Shown in pieces: positions 45,130 to 53,783 of a DNA stretch of 64,000 nucleotides. Location of the stretch: contig NZ_RZIS01000002.1 in the NCBI RefSeq assembly GCF_005281835.1, forward strand, positions 310,001 to 374,000. Reading direction: 5' to 3'. The first letter of the stretch is position 1. Each line of letters starts with the position of its first letter. The stretch is from Vibrio profundi (GTDB lineage Bacteria; Pseudomonadota; Gammaproteobacteria; Enterobacterales; Vibrionaceae). The notes beneath the pieces are model-generated. The model saw only the letters and a program-made list of their open reading frames with translations. It made no database searches and was not told where the DNA came from. Both the position numbers and the translations under genes were made by a program.

Positions 45130-45921
45130 ATGAAATATCCTAAAACCCTTCCTGATTCTCATAAGCAGCTTTTAAAGCAAATCATCCGCGTATTTCAGCA
45201 AGATTCTCGAATTGTGGGAATGGGAGCGAGTGGCTCCTATGCTAGCGATACATTAGATAAGTACAGCGATTTAGACTTAGTCATTGCCATCAAACCTGAA
45301 CAGTTTGAATCGGTAATGGCAGAGCGATTTGAACTGGTAGATAAAGTCGACGGTAAGGTCGCTGCATTTACTGGAGAGCATGTTGGTGAGCCAAGGCTCG
45401 TGATTGCAATCTATGCTCCTGATGCCATTCACGTTGACTTTAAATTCGTTTCTTTGCCAGATGCTGCGACACGAGTAGACGATACCAAAGTGCTTTGGGA
45501 GCGAGAACAGCTATTGTCGGATACATTCAAAACAGCTGAAGCTCAATACCCTCAGCCGGATCCGCAATGGATTGAAGACCGTTTTTGGATCTGGACTCAT
45601 TACGCCGCGACAAAAGTAGCAAGAGGTGAGTATTTTGAAGCCTTGGAATTCATATCGTTTATTAGAACAACGGTCTTGTCGCCGCTCGCGTTAAAGCAAG
45701 CAGGGCTCACGCCTTCGGGAGTTAGAAAAGTTGAAACACGTCTTCCAGAGTTCAGCAAGAAACTTGAGCTAACAGTAGCGAAACCAGAAAAGGAATCGCT
45801 AAAAACGAGCGTTAGGCAATGTGTTGAGCTCTATCTAGAGCTGAGAGAGAACGAGAAGGTGCAGAAGAACCTTCAAGCTCAAGAAATGTGCCTTCGCTAT
45901 TTTGAGCAAGAGACGCTTTAA
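45130..45921 (+). CDS. Nucleotidyltransferase-domain protein
   Basis: The 263-residue protein carries the polymerase-beta-type signature GASGSYASDTLDKYSDLDLV (residues about 33-52), with the GS and DxD metal-binding elements, then a helical C-terminal half. It resembles adenylyltransferases of the aminoglycoside-6/streptomycin group but is shorter than those (about 285). Substrate unknown. Monocistronic. Confidence 0.78.
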   Translation: MKYPKTLPDSHKQLLKQIIRVFQQDSRIVGMGASGSYASDTLDKYSDLDLVIAIKPEQFESVMAERFELVDKVDGKVAAFTGEHVGEPRLVIAIYAPDAIHVDFKFVSLPDAATRVDDTKVLWEREQLLSDTFKTAEAQYPQPDPQWIEDRFWIWTHYAATKVARGEYFEALEFISFIRTTVLSPLALKQAGLTPSGVRKVETRLPEFSKKLELTVAKPEKESLKTSVRQCVELYLELRENEKVQKNLQAQEMCLRYFEQETL

Positions 45922-45932
45922 TCAATTTTGTT

Positions 45933-45955
45933 AAGGGGCTGAAATAATGCCCCTT
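45933..45955 (+). terminator. Hairpin after the nucleotidyltransferase gene
   Basis: AAGGGGC and GCCCCTT pair around 9 bases just past the stop codon. The following T content is low. Confidence 0.45.
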
Positions 45956-46040
45956 CATCCCCTTACTCGTGTACTCATTACTTCAAGTTCTGCTGACAGG
46001 ATAAAACTAGGTGTGAATTTGAGGTTTACTGTGCGTTAGG

Positions 46041-46388
46041 TTAAAAGCCTCGTAAGTCTAATGGGACGACATCACCAAACCAATAGGCGTGATCAGTATG
46101 ATCCGCTAAATCATCACCGGTATCGGCATGAATGAGGACACTTAGATCACCTCTGTTGAGTTCCAACCAAGGCACAAACCCGTCAAAGTCAGTATCTTTA
46201 AATAAAACCTGATAGCTCCACATGGTATGAGGGCCTACTGGTTTTTGATGTAGTTTGCCGACTTTTAGTGGAAATTCATTACTGATCTGTTCACGCAAGC
46301 TAGATGCAAAGGCTAAAGTATCAGCATCGAAATAAACATGAGCGTGGTAGGCGTTATGCTTATTTTCGAGCCTTTTAGGGGTCTTCAT
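46041..46388 (-). CDS. DOPA 4,5-dioxygenase family protein
   Basis: ATG 46388 has TGGAG eight bases upstream; a GTG nine bases earlier is less likely. The 115-residue protein matches the small DOPA 4,5-dioxygenase family: AYHAHVYFDADTLAFA, VGPHTMWSYQVLF, and NRGDLSVLIHADTGDD. Conserved histidines at the HAHVYF and LIHADTG positions may bind iron. In bacteria the family is poorly characterised. The next gene on the same strand is a VOC protein 52 bases upstream. Confidence 0.85.
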   Translation of the reverse strand: MKTPKRLENKHNAYHAHVYFDADTLAFASSLREQISNEFPLKVGKLHQKPVGPHTMWSYQVLFKDTDFDGFVPWLELNRGDLSVLIHADTGDDLADHTDHAYWFGDVVPLDLRGF

Positions 46389-46440
46389 ATTAGTCACTCC
46401 ATTTTCTAATCTAAGCGTAGTTTAACTCAGTCACTGAGCG

Positions 46441-46785
46441 CTAAAGCTGCCAAAATCCGCTTTCAATTCCGTTTTGGATCACAATCGCACAAGTACCGTG
46501 ACCAGGCAGCTCCATTGGAGGTACGGCAAGTTCGGCGCCTAATTTTTCAGCGGTGGCCACGGTGGCATGAATATCTTCAACAAGCAGGTAATGGCGAACA
46601 ATAGGGTTTTCTGTGTCGCGTAGTGGGCCTCGAATCCCGATTATCCCGCCATTCGATAGCGCAGCAGTGCGCGCTCCACCTAGGTTAGGTTCCATTTCAC
46701 CAAACGTCACATTGTGAAGCTGAGCGTAGGTTTCGCAAGTTGCATCGACTTCTGGTGTCACTATTTCAAGGTAATGAATTTTCAT
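46441..46785 (-). CDS. VOC-family (glyoxalase-like) protein
   Basis: The 114-residue protein has IHYLEIVTPEVDATCETYAQ at the start and the second VOC half beginning VRHYLLVEDIHATVATAEKL. This resembles a small lactoylglutathione-lyase-like protein of unknown reaction. It probably shares a transcript with the DOPA-dioxygenase-like gene downstream. Confidence 0.82.
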   Translation of the reverse strand: MKIHYLEIVTPEVDATCETYAQLHNVTFGEMEPNLGGARTAALSNGGIIGIRGPLRDTENPIVRHYLLVEDIHATVATAEKLGAELAVPPMELPGHGTCAIVIQNGIESGFWQL

Positions 46786-46843
46786 TTTTTCCTTCCAAGT
46801 TTTGGGGAGCGGCGTGTCGCATCAATGCCAAACTTTTATATGC

Positions 46844-47452
46844 CTAGTTCTCAAGCATTAACGTGCTATACACAAATGGCTGTATGGCTGATATATGCAT
46901 TTCTGGTATCCAGTGTTTCACATTATCAGATAGAAATTGGCAAGCTTGATTAAGCGTTAGCCTATTTTCGCTAGCAATGTAACCGATATCAAGAGCCTTA
47001 TGTTCGAGCATTTGTGGTCTTATTTTTTCGTAAAACTGAATAAATTTTTTCTGATTAAAAGATAACACTGATAATGCAGTCTCGAATTCTTTTTGATGAA
47101 GTGAGTGAAACGCTTCGGTATATGTAGAAACATCTGCCTCGTTATCTTGGCAATACTCTGTGACGGTATGCGTGTGAGAAACGTAATACCCGAGAAAAAT
47201 GGCGGCTGCCGTTTGTCGCTTTAATTTAGGTGTAGCCATTGAATCTATTTTGTCTTTTGAGAGTTGAGAGGCCACTTTGTCCATTGCTATGACCGTGGGA
47301 TAGTTGGGGTAAGATTTTTTCGCTTCATCCTCAATAGTGGCTGAAGAGGAACGTACTTTTCCTGATAATTTGGCTTCTTCATTAGCTGCAGCGAAAGGTT
47401 GGCCTCCAAGATATAAAAGACATCCAATAAACGTAAAACATTTTGATTTCAT
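46844..47452 (-). CDS. Hypothetical secreted protein
   Basis: The 202-residue product starts with a signal peptide (MKSKCFTFIGCLLYLGGQPF, cleavage probably after the following AAA). The mature part is helical, with Cys in TEYCQDN and NQACQFLSD. I do not recognise a family. It is transcribed from the region that holds the ABC operon operators. Confidence 0.7.
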   Translation of the reverse strand: MKSKCFTFIGCLLYLGGQPFAAANEEAKLSGKVRSSSATIEDEAKKSYPNYPTVIAMDKVASQLSKDKIDSMATPKLKRQTAAAIFLGYYVSHTHTVTEYCQDNEADVSTYTEAFHSLHQKEFETALSVLSFNQKKFIQFYEKIRPQMLEHKALDIGYIASENRLTLNQACQFLSDNVKHWIPEMHISAIQPFVYSTLMLEN

Positions 47453-47536
47453 TTAATAATTCCTATTAATTATCATTCTGTTAGTGATTGACCTCGTGTA
47501 TACAACAGGCAGTATTCATCAATGATTAGAAATAGA

Positions 47537-47566
47537 AACTCTGCGATTGAAGGCAGAGTTTTTTTT
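47537..47566 (+). terminator. Strong terminator with no plus-strand gene upstream
   Basis: AACTCTGC and GCAGAGTT form an 8-bp stem followed by eight T residues. The only gene nearby is on the other strand and begins at 47452, so this may end a small RNA or stop antisense transcription. Confidence 0.7.
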
Positions 47567-47701
47567 GTAACGATTAGCTTAAGACAAGCTCGACTTAGTA
47601 TTGACTTAGCAGGCTATATCGCTGGCGTCAGCCTATTGATTCCCCCTCATTTTTAGACTTTTCTTTCTTGGTATAACGCCAAACTTGGAATTGGATTATA
47701 T

Positions 47702-47721
47702 TTTTGCATACCTATCCATAA
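47702..47721. promoter_or_regulatory. LacI-type operator, site D2
   Basis: Read on the minus strand it is TTATGGATAGGTATGCAAAA, identical to site D at 18 of 20 positions. It lies 191 bp from D in opposite orientation, a layout that would suit DNA looping. Confidence 0.72.
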
Positions 47722-47892
47722 GTCTATCCTCTCTATGACTACGAACCCAAAAGCTGTGTGTATTTTCATCACTGTCAAGACTGTAAATAGCATTTTGACG
47801 TTTTATTGACCGCTATTTGAGCGTGAGCACAGATTTGAAGCGAAAATGTTTCAGATGTTAATTTTTTGTTGATATCGGCGCTTGGGTTGTCA

Positions 47893-47912
47893 TTATGGAT
47901 TCGTATGCAAAA
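47893..47912. promoter_or_regulatory. LacI-type operator, site D
   Basis: TTATGGATTCGTATGCAAAA lies 28 bases before the ABC ATPase start and shares 14 central bases with site C before the TRAP operon. Confidence 0.78.
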
Positions 47913-47940
47913 ACTTATGGATAGAGCAACGGAGTCGGAT

Positions 47941-49026
47941 ATGGCATCAATATCTTTACGGAATATTAAGAAACACTGGGATGATTTTACGGCAATAGAA
48001 GAACTTTCATTAGAAATCAAAGACAAAGAGTTCCTTGTATTACTTGGCCCATCAGGTTGTGGAAAAAGCACCACAATGCGAATCATTGCTGGGTTAGATA
48101 CTCCTAGTGAAGGCGATGTTTTAATCGGCGATGAGTTAGTGAACGACACTCATCCGCGAGACCGAGACATTGCGATGGTGTTCCAAAGCTATGGTTTGTA
48201 TCCGCAAAAAACCGTGTATGGCAACATTGCTTTCCCACTGCAAATGCAAAAAGTGCCAAAGGATGAACTGCATGAACGAGTGATGAAAGCCGCGCAGCGC
48301 GTTGAGTTAGATCACCTACTTGATCGTAAACCAGCCACTTTGTCTGGTGGTCAGCGTCAACGTGTAGCACTGGCTCGTGCCATTGTTCGTGAGCCGAAGC
48401 TTTTCCTGATGGATGAACCGCTTTCTAACCTAGACGCCAAGCTACGTGTGTCTATGCGTGCATTGCTTAAAAACCTGCACCATGAATTCCAACGTACCAC
48501 GGTATACGTGACTCACGACCAGATCGAAGCGATGACACTGGCCGACCGGGTTGCGGTACTTTACAAAGGCAAAATTCAGCAGCTGGCGACACCAAAAGAA
48601 ATCTACAACAACCCAGAAAGCTTGTTTGTGGCGAGCTTTATCGGTTCCCCAGGTATGAACTTCATCAAAGGCGACTTGAGTGCTGGCGTATTCCAAGGCT
48701 CTAACTGCCAGATCGGAGGCTTCTCTAATTTATCTCATGAAAGCGTGACACTCGGCGTTCGCCCAGAAGATGTTGAATTAACCGATATCGAACATGCTCA
48801 CTTAGTCGCGGATGTGTACTCAGTGGAGATGACTGGCGAATGTACTTTGGTCACGGTGAAAGTTGATGAAGGGTTTGTGATTTGCCGAGCGAGCAAGCAT
48901 AGCGAGTTAGAGATAGGCCAGCAGGTTGGGTTCAAATTCAACCTCGGACACACCTACTTATTTGATTCGGTGACAGAAAAACGAATTCGTATTCAACAAG
49001 AATTATGCACGGAAAACGCAGCATAA
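47941..49026 (+). CDS. ABC importer ATPase (MalK/UgpC type)
   Basis: ATG 47941 is preferred because it follows GGAG and leaves site D outside the gene. The 361-residue protein has Walker A GPSGCGKSTTM, signature LSGGQRQRVALARA, Walker B LFLMDEPLSNLD, switch His TVYVTHDQ, and a C-terminal OB (TOBE) regulatory domain from about 240. This is the CUT1-class ATPase of carbohydrate importers. It is the first gene of the ABC/SnoaL operon. Confidence 0.92.
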   Translation: MASISLRNIKKHWDDFTAIEELSLEIKDKEFLVLLGPSGCGKSTTMRIIAGLDTPSEGDVLIGDELVNDTHPRDRDIAMVFQSYGLYPQKTVYGNIAFPLQMQKVPKDELHERVMKAAQRVELDHLLDRKPATLSGGQRQRVALARAIVREPKLFLMDEPLSNLDAKLRVSMRALLKNLHHEFQRTTVYVTHDQIEAMTLADRVAVLYKGKIQQLATPKEIYNNPESLFVASFIGSPGMNFIKGDLSAGVFQGSNCQIGGFSNLSHESVTLGVRPEDVELTDIEHAHLVADVYSVEMTGECTLVTVKVDEGFVICRASKHSELEIGQQVGFKFNLGHTYLFDSVTEKRIRIQQELCTENAA

Positions 49027-49051
49027 CTCGGCAAAAGAAAGGGACGAACAA

Positions 49052-50335
49052 ATGAAAAAGCAATTATCAGCACTGGCACTCATTACTACAGCAATGTTTT
49101 CTGGTCAGGCTCTGGCGAGCTGTGACCTCGGCGACATGAAAGCGGAAGGCAAGATCTCTTTGCTATCTAACAGCTATCCAGTATTGAAGCACTTCTCCGA
49201 CAAAATGGGCGAATGTTCATCATCAGAATTACAAATTAAGAACAAGCTTGTAGGGGGCAGTGCAGTTCAGGAACAAGCGCGAATTGTATTATCAAGCCGC
49301 CGCGGTAACTCTCCGTACGACGTGATTCAAGTGTCTGCACAATCTTTTCATGAGTTTTTGATCAAGGAACAGATCCAACCGATTACCGATTTGGTCGAAA
49401 AATATTGGGATGAATACGAACTCGATGATATTCCGCCAAGCATTTGGGATTTAACTAGGCATGACGGCGAAATCTACGCGTTGCCTATTCAGCTTAATAT
49501 GCAGCAATTCTTCTACCGCCAAGATTTATTCGACGCGAACAACATCAAAGTACCAACGACATATCAAGAGGTCGTCACTGCAGGCGAGACCTTGCAAGAA
49601 GCGGGTATCAACTACCCATTGTCACAAGCGATGGGCAAAGGTTGGAACGTTGCGACTGAATTTACCAACATCTACCTATCTTTAGGTGGCGAATACTTTG
49701 ATGAATCTGGCAAGCCGTTATTTGATGGCGAGAAAGGAGTGGAAGCGGCCAAGATCCTGAAGTCTTTATTGCCTTTGATGTCGCCAAATGCGCTGTCGTT
49801 GTCTAACGACTTAGTGATGGTCAACTTCCAACAAGACAAAGCAGCAATGGGCAATGTATGGGCGACACGCGCTGCTGAAATGGACAACGAGCAAGTGTCT
49901 AAAGTGGTTGGGAAAGTGAACTATGCAATGGCGCCAACGGCGAATGCGGTAACGACAATTCCTTCAACCAGTATCTTCTGGGATGGCTATGTATTCCCGC
50001 ACCGTTTGAATAATGATCGTGAACTGGTGTTCAAAATCATGATGGAAACACTCAAGAAGCAGAACATGAAAGACGGCGCAGAATACGCGTTTTTGTCTCG
50101 AACATCAGCGAGTGAAGTACAAGGTGATGAATACCGTTACTTAACCTCTCTTGCAGACATGATGGCTCAAGGCGCGAAGTCTTTCCCTACCGAAGGCTAC
50201 TACGGCTTAGCGCACACTCAAATTGGCAACCGACTACCCGATGCGTTAAGCGGTAAAGCGGATATTCAAGTGGTACTGAATCAGGCAGCGGATGCCTATT
50301 ACAAGGAAGCGAGATCGCAAGGCTACATTGACTAA
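49052..50335 (+). CDS. ABC importer substrate-binding protein (family 1)
   Basis: The 427-residue protein has a signal peptide (MKKQLSALALITTAMFSGQA, cleaved about ALA-SC) and family-1 sugar-binding features such as YALPIQLNMQQFFYRQDLFD and YQEVVTAGETLQEAG. CUT1 binding proteins bind oligosaccharides, polyols or glycerophosphodiesters; the ligand is unknown. Two Cys near the mature N-terminus (SCDLGD and GECSSSE) may form a disulphide. Cotranscribed with ATPase and permeases. Confidence 0.9.
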   Translation: MKKQLSALALITTAMFSGQALASCDLGDMKAEGKISLLSNSYPVLKHFSDKMGECSSSELQIKNKLVGGSAVQEQARIVLSSRRGNSPYDVIQVSAQSFHEFLIKEQIQPITDLVEKYWDEYELDDIPPSIWDLTRHDGEIYALPIQLNMQQFFYRQDLFDANNIKVPTTYQEVVTAGETLQEAGINYPLSQAMGKGWNVATEFTNIYLSLGGEYFDESGKPLFDGEKGVEAAKILKSLLPLMSPNALSLSNDLVMVNFQQDKAAMGNVWATRAAEMDNEQVSKVVGKVNYAMAPTANAVTTIPSTSIFWDGYVFPHRLNNDRELVFKIMMETLKKQNMKDGAEYAFLSRTSASEVQGDEYRYLTSLADMMAQGAKSFPTEGYYGLAHTQIGNRLPDALSGKADIQVVLNQAADAYYKEARSQGYID

Positions 50336-50344
50336 GGAGCAGTC

Positions 50345-51202
50345 ATGAATTTACGGAATTTCCTCGGTTTCTCAGGTCCTTCGATTGCTTCAATGGTGCT
50401 GTTAATGGCAGCACCGTTAGTCATGACATTGTACTTGTCGGTTAACCGATTCAACTTTAAGGGCGAACTGCGCTATGTCGGCATGGAAAACTACCTCGAC
50501 ATTTTGCAAGACGAAGCATTTTGGTCGGCGTTTGAGTTTACGTTCATCTACACCGTGAGCGTGGTGATAAGCGTACTCGTGTTGGGCTTTATCGTAGCGC
50601 TGGCACTGAACAAATTGAATAAGAAAATACGTGGCATCTTCATGGCCGCGACCCTATTACCTTTTGTTGTGACACCTGTGGTCGGCACGCTGATCTTCTC
50701 ATGGTTGTTCCAAGATTTTGGTTACGTAACTTACTTGCTGAGTTTAATTGGTATCGAAATCTATTGGTTTAGCGACGTGCTGGAATCCCGACTACTGATC
50801 ATCTTTTACGGTATTTGGCAGGTGACACCATTTGCAGCCATCGTTTTCTTTGCTGGTTTGCAAGCAATACCGCAAGACACATTGGAATCGTCGGTACTTG
50901 ATGGCGCACACCAATGGGACCAAATTAAGCACGTAGTCATCCCCGCGTTGCAGCCGCTGATCTTATTCATTTCGATGATTTGTATTATGGATGCTTACCG
51001 ACTGTTTGACTCGGTAGCGGTGATGACGGGTGGCTTGAACGCGACAGAAACATTGATGTTCTACAACTACCGAGTCGGTATTGTGCAAGACGCCGTGGCT
51101 AAGGGCAGTGCCGTATCTGTACTGACAATGCTAGGGATATTCGTTCTGTTAATCCCGTTCTTATACATGACTTACCGTGAGCAAAAAGGAATTCGCGCAT
51201 GA
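50345..51202 (+). CDS. ABC importer permease (MalF-like)
   Basis: The 285-residue inner-membrane protein has six predicted spans and the EAA loop ESSVLDGAHQWDQIKHVVIPALQP that contacts the ATPase. It pairs with the second permease whose start overlaps by 4 bases (ATGA). Confidence 0.93.
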   Translation: MNLRNFLGFSGPSIASMVLLMAAPLVMTLYLSVNRFNFKGELRYVGMENYLDILQDEAFWSAFEFTFIYTVSVVISVLVLGFIVALALNKLNKKIRGIFMAATLLPFVVTPVVGTLIFSWLFQDFGYVTYLLSLIGIEIYWFSDVLESRLLIIFYGIWQVTPFAAIVFFAGLQAIPQDTLESSVLDGAHQWDQIKHVVIPALQPLILFISMICIMDAYRLFDSVAVMTGGLNATETLMFYNYRVGIVQDAVAKGSAVSVLTMLGIFVLLIPFLYMTYREQKGIRA

Positions 51203-52029
51203 ACCCTAGTAACTTAAATATGCAAAAGTTAATGGTGTACGGAATTATGTCGTTGTGGGTTTTATTCTGCGCGTTTCCATTTTTCTGGACCATCATGACG
51301 TCCATTAAATCACCTGTTGATGCGTTTTCGTCGCCTCCGGTATGGGTGTTTGAACCCACCGCGTCGAACTACGCCAGCTTATGGTTAGAGTTCGGTTTTA
51401 GTGAGTTCTTGTGGAACTCCGTTATCGTCACATTAGGTGTGGTTGTGATCTCGCTGACCATAGGTTGTTTTGCTGGTTACGCCTTAGCGCGTTACCCAGG
51501 CAAACTCGGTTTTTGGCTGTTGATGCTGGCGCTGATTTTCCGTTCGCTACCTCATACGGTGTTCTTGATCCCATACTACGAGTTCACCCGAATGGTCGGC
51601 CTATATGACACCCATATTGTGCTTATTTTGGTGCTGGTGGCAATTAACCAACCTTTCACTATTTGGATGATGCGTTCGTTCTTCATGAACATTCCAAAAG
51701 AGTTGGAGGAGTCGGCAATGATGGATGGTTGTAACCAATTCCAAGCGTTTGCAAAAGCGATTGTGCCAGTGATGTGGCCGGGCATTATCACCACAGGTTT
51801 GTTTACTTTCTTATTGGCGTACAACGAATTCTTGATTCCACTGACATTGACGGCAACCAATGCTTCAACCATGCCAGTTGCGATCTCTCAGTTCGGTGCC
51901 GATGACATTAAATACTGGTCAATGACGGCCGCTGGTGCGGTATCGATTACTCTGCCAATTGTTGCTCTGATCATTTTCTTCCAGAAGAAGATTGTTTCAG
52001 GCCTAGTGGCGGGCGCAGTGAAAGGCTAA
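51199..52029 (+). CDS. ABC importer permease (MalG-like)
   Basis: The 276-residue protein has six spans and the EAA loop ESAMMDGCNQFQAFAKAIVPV. Its start overlaps the preceding permease stop. It completes the importer; the SnoaL-like genes follow after 56 bases on the same strand. Confidence 0.93.
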   Translation: MNPSNLNMQKLMVYGIMSLWVLFCAFPFFWTIMTSIKSPVDAFSSPPVWVFEPTASNYASLWLEFGFSEFLWNSVIVTLGVVVISLTIGCFAGYALARYPGKLGFWLLMLALIFRSLPHTVFLIPYYEFTRMVGLYDTHIVLILVLVAINQPFTIWMMRSFFMNIPKELEESAMMDGCNQFQAFAKAIVPVMWPGIITTGLFTFLLAYNEFLIPLTLTATNASTMPVAISQFGADDIKYWSMTAAGAVSITLPIVALIIFFQKKIVSGLVAGAVKG

Positions 52030-52085
52030 CGGAGCCGTTAAACATTAATTAGTGGCTGCGGCCATTCACGAATAAGGAAATGAAA

Positions 52086-52649
52086 ATGTCTACTCAAACA
52101 GCAACTAAACAGGCGGATACGGCACAAGGTTCACGACCAGAACAAGGTTTGCTTACAAAGGATAATGATCTTTCAAAAACGGACGAAACTTTGTCGGTGA
52201 TTGATGCGATGGTGGATGGCCTCAATGATCATGATATCGACAACATGGGGCGCTTTTTCTCGGAAAGCTTTCGTTGGCTAGGTAATGCAGGCTGTGGTTT
52301 TAAAAACAATCTGCAAGAGTTTCAATCAAACTGGCAACGCCCATTCCAAGAAGCATTTTCGGAGAAAGTATGCATTGATGAAGCTCGCATCACTCAAGGT
52401 GAATGGTGTGCAGCCTTTGGCCGACAGGAAGCGATTCACTCTGGCACCTTTATGGGAATTGAGCCAACAGGTAAGAAAGTGATTATCCGCTACATGGACT
52501 TTTGGAAAGTGCAGGACGGAAAAATCGTTGATAACTATGTGATGGTCGATTTCCCAGCCGTGATGGCGCAGCTTGGTGGTGACGCATTTGCAGGCGCTGG
52601 CTGGGAAGAAAAAGACTCTAAAGAGAACCCGCTGTACCAATTCGCATAG
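52086..52649 (+). CDS. SnoaL-like (NTF2-fold) protein, single domain
   Basis: ATG 52086 has AAGGA at 7 bases. After a polar 30-residue N-terminus, the 187-residue product has one SnoaL/ester-cyclase type domain with SGTFMGIEPTGKKVIIRYMD then FWKVQDGKIVDNYVMVDF. The family includes polyketide ester cyclases that form a C-C bond, and many enzymes of unknown reaction. It starts a series of three SnoaL-like genes in the ABC importer operon, suggesting action on the imported compound. Confidence 0.8.
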   Translation: MSTQTATKQADTAQGSRPEQGLLTKDNDLSKTDETLSVIDAMVDGLNDHDIDNMGRFFSESFRWLGNAGCGFKNNLQEFQSNWQRPFQEAFSEKVCIDEARITQGEWCAAFGRQEAIHSGTFMGIEPTGKKVIIRYMDFWKVQDGKIVDNYVMVDFPAVMAQLGGDAFAGAGWEEKDSKENPLYQFA

Positions 52650-52658
52650 GGAGCAAGC

Positions 52659-53675
52659 ATGTCAAATCTACAAGAGAACAAGCGTCTAATTGGCCAATTA
52701 AATGCGGCCATGTACGATTTTGAATTGGGGAACGTGAGTGAGCTGATTCAAGATATGCTCTCAGACGATGCGTTGATTCAAATGGCGTTTCCGTTTGAGA
52801 CGTTGTCTGGAAAGGGGGCGCTCGTCGAAGAGGTATACCAACCTTTAGTCAGCGCAATTCCAGATTTAGAGAAGCGTACCTATATTTCGATGGCTGGTGC
52901 GGTGAATGGCTCTGAGTGGGTTGGGTGTGCTGGCTACTATACGGGAACATTTATGGAGCCTTGGTTGGACATACCGCCAACAGGGCACCAAGTGTCGATG
53001 CGATTTCATGAATTTTACCGTGTAGAAGCAGGCCAGATCGTCGAAATTCAGTCTTTGTGGGATATCCCAGAGTTGATGCTGCAAGCCGGTGTTTGGCCGA
53101 TGGCGCCAAGCCTTGGCCGTGAATGGCACCCGCCTGCACCAGCGTTAGCAGATGGTTTGGTATCAGTGGCAAACCCGCTGGTGACAGATCAAAGCTTACA
53201 AGTGGTTTCCGATATGCTTACGGGCTTATCGCAACATGCGATTGGTGGCGTTGAAGCGATGAATTTAGATCAATATTGGCATCCTAAATCCAGTTGGTAT
53301 GGCCCCTCAGGAATTGGGACGGGGCGTGGTATCGCTGGTTTTAGAAATTGGCATCAAATCCCGTTTCTTAATGCGATGCCCAATCGTCGCAGCAAAGAAG
53401 GTGCTGGCGTTATGTTTGCTGAACATAATTATGTCGCCTTTACCGCTTGGCCCGGCATGGAAATGACGCTGTCTGGTGGCGGTTGGTTAGGTATCGCGCC
53501 ATCCGATAAAGACATTACGATGCGCAGCTTAGATTTTTGGCGAGTTGAGCAAGACAAAATCCGTGAAAACTGGGTATTGGTCGATTTACTTCACGTTTAC
53601 GACCAGTTAGGCGTCGATGTTCTGGCAAGAATGCGAGAATTAAACAAAGCCAAATACAGGCAGTTTGCACGATAG
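52659..53675 (+). CDS. SnoaL-like protein with two NTF2-fold domains
   Basis: The 338-residue protein follows by 9 bases. Two SnoaL-like halves are visible: the first ends about VSMRFHEFYRVEAGQIVEIQ, the second about ITMRSLDFWRVEQDKIRENW then VLVDLL. The halves are divergent, with a Pro-rich linker near 145-165. The reaction is unknown. Tandem SnoaL pairs of this length are uncommon. Confidence 0.78.
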   Translation: MSNLQENKRLIGQLNAAMYDFELGNVSELIQDMLSDDALIQMAFPFETLSGKGALVEEVYQPLVSAIPDLEKRTYISMAGAVNGSEWVGCAGYYTGTFMEPWLDIPPTGHQVSMRFHEFYRVEAGQIVEIQSLWDIPELMLQAGVWPMAPSLGREWHPPAPALADGLVSVANPLVTDQSLQVVSDMLTGLSQHAIGGVEAMNLDQYWHPKSSWYGPSGIGTGRGIAGFRNWHQIPFLNAMPNRRSKEGAGVMFAEHNYVAFTAWPGMEMTLSGGGWLGIAPSDKDITMRSLDFWRVEQDKIRENWVLVDLLHVYDQLGVDVLARMRELNKAKYRQFAR

Positions 53676-53783
53676 AACGAACTTGTTTCTCAGTGCTGAT
53701 ATCGCATTCAGTAAGATGAGAGACAGCTATAGCGAAAGAAAAAGTGATTGAGTTCGGTATAAGAACCAAAGGAAGGTAGAACA

